A DNA stretch of 64,000 bases from Novosphingobium album (ex Hu et al. 2023). GTDB lineage: Bacteria; Pseudomonadota; Alphaproteobacteria; Sphingomonadales; Sphingomonadaceae. The first letter of the stretch is position 1. Each line of letters begins with the position of its first letter. Below, piece by piece: positions 1-7,882 of this stretch. Location of the stretch: the NCBI RefSeq assembly GCF_022832385.1, contig NZ_JALHLE010000003.1, forward strand, positions 161,889-225,888. Reading direction: 5' to 3'. A model generated the notes under the pieces. The model worked only from the letters and a program-made list of their open reading frames with translations, searched no databases and was not told the DNA's origin. The translations under genes and the position numbers were made by a program.

Positions 1-194
1 GCTCAATCCCGAAGGATATCGGCTGGGACCTTTCTGCCGCAGCGACCTGGCGGCCCAAGGCGACGCAGAACATCGTCGCCCGCCTGTCCGCCGCGGCACT
101 GCTGCCCGGCAAGGGCTTCCGCGACCTGTTCGACAACTCCGGAGGTAACCGGAACTATTACTCCATCCTCGCCAATGTGATCGTGACTTACTGA
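1..194 (+). CDS. Outer-membrane beta-barrel protein, C-terminal fragment
   Basis: Only the last 63 codons are in the window; the frame starts at base 3 and stops with TGA at 192-194. The end of the protein alternates polar and hydrophobic residues and finishes RNYYSILANVIVTY, with a terminal aromatic residue. This is the pattern of the last strand of an outer-membrane beta-barrel recognised by the BAM machinery. The stop overlaps the start of the ten-heme cytochrome gene (TGATG), so the two are translationally coupled. That suggests a porin partner for the cytochrome. The barrel family cannot be told from the fragment. The barrel call is good; the role as an electron-conduit porin is inference. 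Confidence 0.6.
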   Translation, partial: SIPKDIGWDLSAAATWRPKATQNIVARLSAAALLPGKGFRDLFDNSGGNRNYYSILANVIVTY

Positions 195-3100
195 TGCGCC
201 GCGCTTTATATCTCCTCGCACTCTGGGCCCTGTTCCTTGGCGTGGTTGTCCCGTCCGGGCGCCTGTTCGCCAGCGAAGAGGAAAAGCCGGTCGAGCGCGA
301 CTACTCGCTGGTGCGCGCGGCGCCCTCGCCCGCGCGGCAGAGCCTCGCCGACGTTCAGGCCAAGTCGTCCGGCTGCCTGACCTGCCATACCCAGTCGGAT
401 GCGCCTTCGATGCACGCGACCCCGGCGGTGAAGCTGGGCTGCACGGATTGCCACGGCGGCAACGCTTCGATCACCGGACGCCCCGAACTCGGTTTCGATG
501 CCCCTGAGTATGTCACCGCGCGCGAAAAAGCCCACGTCCTGCCGAAGTACCCCGAAGGATGGCATTATCCGAGCGCGGCCAATCCCAAGCGCAGCTATGC
601 CCTGCTGAATAAGGAAGCGCCCGAATACATCCGCTTCGTCAATCCCGGCGACTACCGCGTCGCGCGCGATTCCTGTGGTAACTGCCACATGCAGACGATC
701 GAGGCGGCCGAGCGCTCGCTGATGGCGACCGGCGCGATGCTGTGGGGGGGCGGCGCTTACAACAACGGCATCCTTCCCTACAAGAACTACCTGTTGGGTG
801 AGGCCTATACCAAGGACGGCGAGCCGGCGAAGATCGAGAGCCCGGGCGCTCCCCCGGGCACGCTCACACCGAAGGAGCAGGCGCGCGGCGCGTTGGCAGC
901 GCTCTATCCGCTACCGCGCTGGAACGTCGTCCCGCCGTCGGACGTGTTCCGCGTGTTCGAGCGCGGCGGACGCACGATCAACTCCGGCTTCGCAGAAGTC
1001 GGCCTGCCCAACTCCACCGGATCGATCCAGCGGCTCGACGAGCCGGGCCGTCCGGACCTCAAGCAGTCGAACCGCGGCCCCGGCACCGGCCTTCGCGTCG
1101 CGATCGCAGTGCTCAACATCCACAAGACCCGCCTCAATGACCCGTTCATGTGGTTCATGGGCACCAATGACCAGCCGGGCGACTACCGCAGTTCGGGCTG
1201 CACCGGCTGCCATGTGATCTACGCCAACGACCGCGAACCGCGCCACAGCCTCGTCTATGCGAAGTTCGGCCGCGACGGGCAGACGATCACGCGCGACCCG
1301 ACCATCGCCGCGCTTACCGAAAAGGGCTCCCACGGCGCGCTGAAGGATGGGCATGAAGGGGACGGGCACGAGGGTGAAGCCGCCAAGGGCGACGAGCGCG
1401 AGCACGGCCACCCGCTGCAGCACATCTTCACCCGCGCCATTCCGACGGCGCAGTGCATGAACTGCCACATGCACCAGCCCAACATCTTCCTGAATTCCTA
1501 TCTCGGCTACACCATGTGGGACTACGAGTCCGACGCGCCGTCGATGTGGCCGGAAAAGCAGAAGTATCCCGATGCTGCGGAGGTTCACAAGGTCCTCGAA
1601 CGCAACCCGGAGGGCGCTTCCCCCAAAGGCAAGTGGGCGGATCTGGACTTCCTGCGCAACGTCTACGACCTGAACCCGAAGCTCAAGGACACGCAGTTCG
1701 CCGACTATCACAGCCACGGCTGGAACTTCCGCGCGATCTTCAAGCGCGACCGCTCGGGCAACCTGCTCGATGCCGGCGGCAATCAGGCCACCTGGGGCAC
1801 GGACAAGGCGCATATCGTCTCGCCCGACGACCCGGAGAAGTGGCGCAAGGCCGGCGAAGGCAAGTTCGTCCAGCCCGGCGTGAACCCCGGCAAGGCCGTC
1901 CACATGATGGACATCCACGCCGAGAAGGGCATGCAGTGCGCCGATTGCCACTTCGCGCAGGACGCGCATGGCAATGGCCTGATCTACGGCGAAGTTGCCA
2001 ACGCGGTCGAGATCGGCTGCAAGGACTGCCACGGAACCGCCGATGCCTATCCCAATCTGCTGACGTCCGGCCCCGCCGCGCCGCCCAAGGGCAACGACCT
2101 TTCGCTGTTGCGCAACCCGGATGGCCAGCGCCGCTTCGAATGGACCACCGATGCCTCGGGCCGCCGCCACCTGATCCAGCGCTCGCTGGTCGACCCCAAG
2201 CTGTCGTGGGACGTCAATCTGGTGAAGGACGCGATGGACCCCGCCTCGCCCACCTTCAACGCCAAGTCCGCGCGCGCCAAGCTGATGAGCCAGTCCGGCG
2301 CGGATGACGGATCGTTCCGCTTCGGCCCCGGCGTGCCGATGGGCGACCGTGCGCACAAGGACGGCGAGATCGCGTGCTTCACCTGCCACCTCTCGTGGAC
2401 CACGAGCTGCGGCGGCTGTCACCTGCCGATCGAGGCGAACTGGAAGACCAACATGCACCACTACGAGGGTGACGAGACGCGAAACTTCGCGACCTACAAC
2501 CCGCAAGTGGCGCGCGACCAGATGTTCCAGCTGGGCAAGCACATGACCACCAAGGGCGCCGAAGTCGCCCCGATCAGGTCGAGCTCGGCGCTGGTGTTGT
2601 CGTCGACCAACGTCAACCGCGAACGCATCTACGTCCAACAGCCGCCGATCAGCGCGGCCGGGTTCTCCAGCCAGGCCTTCGCACCCCACTTCCCGCACAC
2701 TGTCCGCCTCACCGAGACCAAGACCTGCAGCGACTGCCACCTCTCAGCGAACGAGGACAACAACGCGATCATGGCGCAGACGCTGCTGCTCGGCACCAAT
2801 TTCGTGAACTTCGTCGGGCTCAATTCCTGGGTCGGTCTCGACGGTGGTTTCGAGGCCGTGCGCGTCACCGAGTGGGACGAACCGCAGGCAGTGATCGGCT
2901 CGTACCTCCAGAAATACGCCTACCCCGATTACTACAAGCTCCACGTCGAACAGAACAACCGCGAGCTCAAGAACTGGGTGCGCGGTAAGACATTCGACAA
3001 GAAGCTGTCGGGCGAATCCCACGCAATGGAGCAGTTCCGCAACGTCGTGCAGGGGACGCGCGATCAGGTCGGCTGCCTGCAGCTTCGCGGCGAATACATG

Positions 3101-4285
3101 TTCGTTGCCGAAGGGACCGGTGGCTTCAAGGTCTACGACGTCGCTTCGATCGCCAACAAGGCGTTCTCCGACGCGGTCGTCTCCGCGCCGTTCTCGCCGC
3201 TCGGGCAGAAGAACCACGTGAAGACGAAGAACGCCACCTGCATGGCCATTCCCACCGATCAGCCCATCGCGCCCAACCGCAACCGCGCGATGGAAGCAAC
3301 CATCATCAAGGATGAAAAGGGTCAGCCCATCCTCAAGGATGACGGCAAGCCGATGACCCTGCGCGATGCCAACCAGGAGCAGCCGTTCGAGCCGATCTAC
3401 AGCTACGCTGCCATCACCGACAGCGTGGAAGGCCTGATCCTCGTTAACGTCGAGACTTTCGCTGACGGCGAGTTCCGCAACAACGACCTCAAGCGCGCGG
3501 TAACGTGGAACCCCGACCATGTGCTGGATGGTGCGAAGCACATCACGCTGGCTGGCGAAGTGGCCTATATCACCGCCAAGGCGGGCCTTGTCGTGGTCGA
3601 CCTGCATGACCCTCTGCACCCCAAGCTGTCTGCCGTGCGTAAGCTGGAGGATGCGCGGGCCAGCGCGATCCAGTTCCGCTACCTGTGGGTGACCGACCGC
3701 GACGGTCTCAAACTGTTCGACGTCACGAACCTGCGGAACCCACAGGCGATCCCGTCAGCCACAGTGCCACTCACCGATGCCCACCGGATCTACGTCGCGC
3801 GCACTTATGCCTATGTCGCGGGCGGCAGCGAGGGGCTCGTGATTGTCGACGTGACCAAGCCAATGGCGCCGAAGGTCTACCAGAAGGTCACGTTCGGCGG
3901 GCAGCTCAACGATGCGCAGGACGTGATCGTGGGCACCACCAATGCCTCGCTGTTCGCCTATGTCGCCGACGGCCGGAATGGCCTCAAGGTGATCCAGCTT
4001 ACCTCGCCCTCGAGCCAGCCGAACTTCTACGGCTTCTCGCCGGCGCCCGAACCGCAGCTGATCGCCTGGACCAAGACGCCCTCGCCCGCACGCGCACTCT
4101 CCAAGGGCCTCGACCGCGACCGCGCGGTGGACGAGACCGGCGGCCAGATCGCCATCTTCGGCCGCCTCGGCTCGCGTCCTTTCACCCGGCCGGAAATGGA
4201 GCGCCTGTTCCTCAACCGCCGCGGCGTGCCGTTCAAGGTACGCGACGAGGTCGATATGAGTGTCTGGTGGCCTGCTGCGAAATAA
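194..4285 (+). CDS. Ten-heme cytochrome c with C-terminal LVIVD beta-propeller
   Basis: Exported electron-transfer protein of 1363 residues. An N-terminal hydrophobic stretch (about residues 4-26) looks like a Sec signal peptide. Ten CXXCH heme c sites start near residues 61, 83, 161, 336, 421, 582, 609, 728, 739 and 845. Residues about 384-410 form a His/Glu/Gly-rich linker that could bind metal. From about residue 955 to 1290 the chain has repeats of the LVIVD type (for example GGSEGLVIVDVTKP), expected to fold as a beta-propeller. The start ATG overlaps the stop of the upstream barrel gene. LVIVD repeats are known from surface and periplasmic proteins; fusion to this many hemes is unusual. 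Whether it acts in the periplasm or on the surface is not visible. It converges with the flavoprotein/cytochrome operon. Confidence 0.88.
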   Translation: MRRALYLLALWALFLGVVVPSGRLFASEEEKPVERDYSLVRAAPSPARQSLADVQAKSSGCLTCHTQSDAPSMHATPAVKLGCTDCHGGNASITGRPELGFDAPEYVTAREKAHVLPKYPEGWHYPSAANPKRSYALLNKEAPEYIRFVNPGDYRVARDSCGNCHMQTIEAAERSLMATGAMLWGGGAYNNGILPYKNYLLGEAYTKDGEPAKIESPGAPPGTLTPKEQARGALAALYPLPRWNVVPPSDVFRVFERGGRTINSGFAEVGLPNSTGSIQRLDEPGRPDLKQSNRGPGTGLRVAIAVLNIHKTRLNDPFMWFMGTNDQPGDYRSSGCTGCHVIYANDREPRHSLVYAKFGRDGQTITRDPTIAALTEKGSHGALKDGHEGDGHEGEAAKGDEREHGHPLQHIFTRAIPTAQCMNCHMHQPNIFLNSYLGYTMWDYESDAPSMWPEKQKYPDAAEVHKVLERNPEGASPKGKWADLDFLRNVYDLNPKLKDTQFADYHSHGWNFRAIFKRDRSGNLLDAGGNQATWGTDKAHIVSPDDPEKWRKAGEGKFVQPGVNPGKAVHMMDIHAEKGMQCADCHFAQDAHGNGLIYGEVANAVEIGCKDCHGTADAYPNLLTSGPAAPPKGNDLSLLRNPDGQRRFEWTTDASGRRHLIQRSLVDPKLSWDVNLVKDAMDPASPTFNAKSARAKLMSQSGADDGSFRFGPGVPMGDRAHKDGEIACFTCHLSWTTSCGGCHLPIEANWKTNMHHYEGDETRNFATYNPQVARDQMFQLGKHMTTKGAEVAPIRSSSALVLSSTNVNRERIYVQQPPISAAGFSSQAFAPHFPHTVRLTETKTCSDCHLSANEDNNAIMAQTLLLGTNFVNFVGLNSWVGLDGGFEAVRVTEWDEPQAVIGSYLQKYAYPDYYKLHVEQNNRELKNWVRGKTFDKKLSGESHAMEQFRNVVQGTRDQVGCLQLRGEYMFVAEGTGGFKVYDVASIANKAFSDAVVSAPFSPLGQKNHVKTKNATCMAIPTDQPIAPNRNRAMEATIIKDEKGQPILKDDGKPMTLRDANQEQPFEPIYSYAAITDSVEGLILVNVETFADGEFRNNDLKRAVTWNPDHVLDGAKHITLAGEVAYITAKAGLVVVDLHDPLHPKLSAVRKLEDARASAIQFRYLWVTDRDGLKLFDVTNLRNPQAIPSATVPLTDAHRIYVARTYAYVAGGSEGLVIVDVTKPMAPKVYQKVTFGGQLNDAQDVIVGTTNASLFAYVADGRNGLKVIQLTSPSSQPNFYGFSPAPEPQLIAWTKTPSPARALSKGLDRDRAVDETGGQIAIFGRLGSRPFTRPEMERLFLNRRGVPFKVRDEVDMSVWWPAAK

Positions 4286-4311
4286 CCGCAACGCCATACC
4301 TGCTTCAGGCA

Positions 4312-4356
4312 AAAACAGAACGCCGCCCCGAATTGCCGGAGCGGCGTTCTGTTTTA
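4312..4356. terminator. Bidirectional intrinsic terminator
   Basis: A GC-rich inverted repeat (GAACGCCGC ... GCGGCGTTC) is flanked by an A run on the left and GTTTTATT on the right, so it can end transcription from both sides. It lies between the convergent cytochrome gene and the phosphodiesterase gene. Confidence 0.85.
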
Positions 4357-4376
4357 TTGGAACCAGTTTTACCGGC

Positions 4377-5243
4377 TCAGTGGCCGGACCGCTCACCGAC
4401 GATCAAGCGCACGGTTTCCTGCATCCTCTCGTCATAGCGCACAAGGATCTGATGCCCTCCCACACTCTCGACATGGCTGACAAACCTGTCGCCATCCCAC
4501 CGGTGCAGGGCATAAGCCGGCAATTCATTGCTGATCATCTCGCGGCCGTCGGGCTGTTCGGGATCGACGGGATTCAGGTCCAGCGACACCAGCGGTGCAG
4601 TCGAGGCGCAAACCACCATGGGCAGTCCCTCCCACATGGTCTGGATGGTGCGGTGGAGGTGGCCGCCAATAATGGCCCGAACCTGCCGGTGTCCGGCAAC
4701 GGCCTGTGCCAGTCGCGCGATCCAGGGTTCCCCGGCGCCGCTATCCAGCCAGGAGAGGCCACTTTCGAACGGGGGATGGTGGAGCGCGATCACGGTCGGC
4801 ACGTCCGGATGGGCGGCTAGTTCGGCCGAAAGCCAGGCCGCTCGCGTTTCGCAAAACGCACCGCCATGATGGCCGGGATCGAGCGTATCGAGCACGACGA
4901 GCCTAAGAGCGCCCAGCTCCAGTGCATACTGGATGAAACCATCATGACTGGAAGTGTCCGGAAAGGCCGCCAGCAGTGCCGCGCGATCATCGTGGTTCCC
5001 TGTCATCGGCAGCACCGGAAACGGACAGACGGACACCGCTTCCGCCAGACGGGCATAGCTTTCCGCATCACCGAACTCGGTAAGATCTCCGGTCATGAGC
5101 AGAAGATCAGGCCGGTTCGGCCCGTCCACGATGCGATTCAGCACCACTTTGAGGCGCTGCATGTTGTATTCGTCCGGGTTACCCCGGTCGAAACCGATAT
5201 GAATGTCGGTGATCTGTGCGATCAGCAATGATGCTTTTCCCAA
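4377..5243 (-). CDS. CpdA-like cyclic-nucleotide phosphodiesterase (metallophosphoesterase)
   Basis: A 288-residue cytoplasmic calcineurin-like phosphoesterase. The metal-binding motifs are in order: DIH (D13, H15), GDLTE near 52, GNHDD near 82, a central HH pair and GGHLHR near 193. This spacing and length fit class III 3',5'-cyclic-nucleotide phosphodiesterases such as CpdA. It is the last gene of a tight minus-strand operon, 27 bases after the FHA-cytochrome gene. The first gene of that operon has two cyclic-nucleotide-binding domains, so the enzyme may remove the signal that the operon senses. The substrate is not proven; other phosphodiesters are possible. Confidence 0.8.
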   Translation of the reverse strand: MGKASLLIAQITDIHIGFDRGNPDEYNMQRLKVVLNRIVDGPNRPDLLLMTGDLTEFGDAESYARLAEAVSVCPFPVLPMTGNHDDRAALLAAFPDTSSHDGFIQYALELGALRLVVLDTLDPGHHGGAFCETRAAWLSAELAAHPDVPTVIALHHPPFESGLSWLDSGAGEPWIARLAQAVAGHRQVRAIIGGHLHRTIQTMWEGLPMVVCASTAPLVSLDLNPVDPEQPDGREMISNELPAYALHRWDGDRFVSHVESVGGHQILVRYDERMQETVRLIVGERSGH

Positions 5244-5270
5244 GATCGAAGCCCCCTTCCGTGCCGAACC

Positions 5271-7016
5271 TCAGTCCGGCTGTAGCGCGATCTTGGTTGC
5301 CAATGGCTTACGCTTCTCTGAGCCTATAGCCGTAGTGTGGTACCCATGGCACATCGCGCAGCTCGACGCCACCTTGTCTTTTGCGGTCGAGGATTCCCCG
5401 ACGTGGCAGGTGCGGCAATCCTTGATCCCCGGCAGCAGCAGATCAGACGATGACTTGGACGTCTTGGCCGCGTGGCAGCTTTCGCACTTTTCCTGCTTGT
5501 GCGCGGCGTGATCGAACCAGCCATGTTCCATATAACGCATCGGCTGTGTCACCGGGACGACGCCGAGCTTGCCCTTGATCGTCGTTGGGCGATGGCACTC
5601 ACCGCAGATCCCGTCCTTCGACAATGCACCGCGAAGCTGCAGTCCGTGCCAGGAAGGTGCAGAATAGTTGAAGCTGTAGAGCCCGCCGGGCGCATACTCC
5701 CCGGGCCGCTTGCGATTGGTGCCTGCGGGCAGGCTGGGGCGATAATCGCGCGCGGAAAGGTCCGCGATCAGCTGGTTCACATCGCCATGATGCAGCTTGC
5801 GGAAGATGCCGCCAACCTTGTCATAGGCCAGGCTGTGGCAGGCCTCGCAATCGCGTTCCATCTGTACCGGCTTGAAACGGATGCCGTCCTCGGTCTTGTG
5901 GTGACAATTCTGGCACTGCAACCCGCCCGGACGGTAGCCGCGCTCGGCACCGATATTGGCCGCCATACGCGCCACGCCCCCTAGCGGATCGAGATGCAGC
6001 TTGTGCGAGAAGGCCAGGCCGTCATCCTGACGCGGTGCATCATCGAGTGAGATCGGCGTGCGCTTGCGCGACATGGCATCGGTCACCACCAGAGGCGTGA
6101 ACTGCGGGTGCAGCTTGGCGAAATCGCCGGCATTGCCCAGCCTTGTATCGGGCAAGTTGCTCTTCAGGCGAACATGGCAGTCCGAGCAGAACTTCTGGCT
6201 CGGCGCATCGAGGCGCGTCGGCCCCTGATGCTCGACATGGCAATCCTGGCAGGCGCCCGGCCCCTTCTTGCCGAAGGCATGCGCGACCGACCACAGCAGC
6301 CGGTCCCCCAGCGGCATGTTGCCGCGCGCCAGCGCGAGCCGCTTGGCATCTGCGTGATCGTGGACATCCTTGTGGCAGGTCCGGCAGGTCTCGTCTCGCA
6401 CGGACACGAAGGCCTTGACGTGACAGGACTCGCAGCGGTCGGTCAGCGAATGGTGCGCCAGACTGAGTTGACCGGGATTCCAGCTGGAATCCCAGATCAC
6501 GCCCTTCTTCGAATCCGGATCGCGCGTCGCGTGGCTGATGATCGGCACGGCCAGGAAAGCCAGCAGGATCACGATGCCGAAAACCCACGAAACCATACGC
6601 TTGCCGGGCACGACGCCCTGCAGCGAGAAGCGGCGCTTTTCCTCAAGGTCGCCCGAACGCGTAGCGGCGCTGTCGGTCTGCCGGATGGTCAGCAGCACCG
6701 CGCCGTCATCGTCCTGCGAAACGGTAATACGATACGTCCCGAAGCCCAGCTCGGCCCCGCCCCGGCTGTCGATCACGGCGGAACGGGTATCGACACCGTC
6801 GCGCACGAACCCCAGCGATCCGGCCGCCGCCACCTCGATGCGGCCGCCGCTGTGCAGGCTCATCGTCGCATGGCGGGCCTCCACTGCCAGATCCGGCAGG
6901 TGCACGTCGTTTTCGGTGGAGCGGCCGATGGCAATCGTATCGGCGGCAATGTCGCGATCACGGACGATCTCGCGCCCGGTCGCGGTTATCTCAATCTGGC
7001 GGATCCGGAATGTCAT
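5271..7016 (-). CDS. FHA domain-TM-ten-heme cytochrome c fusion
   Basis: A 581-residue membrane-anchored cytochrome. I chose the ATG at 7016 (MTFRIRQIEI) because it follows the upstream gene by 5 bases; a longer frame would overlap that gene. Residues about 1-105 are an FHA (phosphothreonine-binding) domain with GRSTEND at 31-37 and a conserved His at 49. A single TM helix spans about 141-161. The rest carries ten CXXCH sites, the first CESCH at 195, and resembles cytochrome c3/c7 multiheme domains. Expected topology is FHA in the cytoplasm and hemes in the periplasm. It probably takes electrons from the membrane cytochrome b encoded next to it. The FHA part suggests control by a phosphoprotein. 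This fusion is rare as far as I know. Confidence 0.88.
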   Translation of the reverse strand: MTFRIRQIEITATGREIVRDRDIAADTIAIGRSTENDVHLPDLAVEARHATMSLHSGGRIEVAAAGSLGFVRDGVDTRSAVIDSRGGAELGFGTYRITVSQDDDGAVLLTIRQTDSAATRSGDLEEKRRFSLQGVVPGKRMVSWVFGIVILLAFLAVPIISHATRDPDSKKGVIWDSSWNPGQLSLAHHSLTDRCESCHVKAFVSVRDETCRTCHKDVHDHADAKRLALARGNMPLGDRLLWSVAHAFGKKGPGACQDCHVEHQGPTRLDAPSQKFCSDCHVRLKSNLPDTRLGNAGDFAKLHPQFTPLVVTDAMSRKRTPISLDDAPRQDDGLAFSHKLHLDPLGGVARMAANIGAERGYRPGGLQCQNCHHKTEDGIRFKPVQMERDCEACHSLAYDKVGGIFRKLHHGDVNQLIADLSARDYRPSLPAGTNRKRPGEYAPGGLYSFNYSAPSWHGLQLRGALSKDGICGECHRPTTIKGKLGVVPVTQPMRYMEHGWFDHAAHKQEKCESCHAAKTSKSSSDLLLPGIKDCRTCHVGESSTAKDKVASSCAMCHGYHTTAIGSEKRKPLATKIALQPD

Positions 7017-7021
7017 GGGGC

Positions 7022-7882
7022 CTACCAGTAGTAGAAGACGGAAATGATATGGGCGGTGAGCGCAGCCAGCAGCGCCATCGTCGCGGGCACGTGCACATAG
7101 AGCCACACTTCGAGCATGGATTTCAGGCGCATCTGGCGGCGCAATCGCTCGAGCTGCGCCTTACGGCGCACCAGCAACTTTTCGACGCGCTCGCTGGCGG
7201 CATCGTGTTCGCCTGCAAGGCCGAGGATCGCCGCCTGTGTCGCGCAGTCGGGATAGTGGCCGGAAAGGCGCCGAAGCAGCCCTGCCCCGAAGGGATCTTC
7301 CTCCAGCGCGGCGATCACGAGGTCCGACTGCGCGCGGGCAAGCGGCTGTGCGGCATCGTTGAGCTGACGATCGAGCGCGCGGATCGCGTCGATCATCTGG
7401 CCCTGCGTCATCTGCTCTCGGTTGTTGCTGAGCGCGGAAGGCAGCGTGGCATAGGCCCAGATGCCGAACATGCCGGAGAAGATCACCAGCATCATCAGCG
7501 CATAGGCCAGCGTGTGCACGTTCCAGCCGAACTGGAAACCGGTGTGCAGGGTCGCCACCACGATCAGCGAAAGGCCGAGATAGACGTGCGCCGATGTCCA
7601 GGCCTTGAGCGACCAGCGCCCTTCGGTAATCGCCCGCTTGCGAATGCCCAACAGCGAGAGCCAGACGATCAGCAGCGCCCCGATCGTGCCGAGCGTATAG
7701 CCGACCCATGTGCTGCCGCTCGGACGCGGCTTGGGATCGGTGAGGAAGTAGGCGGCGATCGCAACAACGCACAGGGCCGTCGCTATCTTCATCCAGTAAA
7801 ACCCGCGATGCCGCAGGAAGCCTTCGTGGCTCGACCGGTATTCGCGGTTCGCGCCGCGTCCGCTATCCGAAGCACTTGCCAT
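7022..7882 (-). CDS. Diheme cytochrome b-like membrane protein
   Basis: A 286-residue inner-membrane protein with about five TM helices (near 30-48, 60-80, 97-117, 121-143 and 262-284). Two helices each carry two histidines 14 residues apart: H99/H113 and H264/H278. This is the spacing seen in diheme cytochromes b, and suggests two stacked b hemes. A soluble helical segment (about 150-255) sits between the fourth and fifth helices. The start ATG at 7882 overlaps the stop of the flavoprotein gene (TGATG). It is well placed to carry electrons across the membrane from the Fe-S flavoprotein to the FHA-cytochrome. I do not recognise a named family. Confidence 0.72.
   Translation of the reverse strand: MASASDSGRGANREYRSSHEGFLRHRGFYWMKIATALCVVAIAAYFLTDPKPRPSGSTWVGYTLGTIGALLIVWLSLLGIRKRAITEGRWSLKAWTSAHVYLGLSLIVVATLHTGFQFGWNVHTLAYALMMLVIFSGMFGIWAYATLPSALSNNREQMTQGQMIDAIRALDRQLNDAAQPLARAQSDLVIAALEEDPFGAGLLRRLSGHYPDCATQAAILGLAGEHDAASERVEKLLVRRKAQLERLRRQMRLKSMLEVWLYVHVPATMALLAALTAHIISVFYYW

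Noticed and set aside
911..2740. Long open frame (609 codons) opposite the ten-heme cytochrome gene
   Set aside because: It mirrors codon positions of the real gene in GC-rich DNA, has no domain and no ribosome site, and the plus strand has ten heme motifs.
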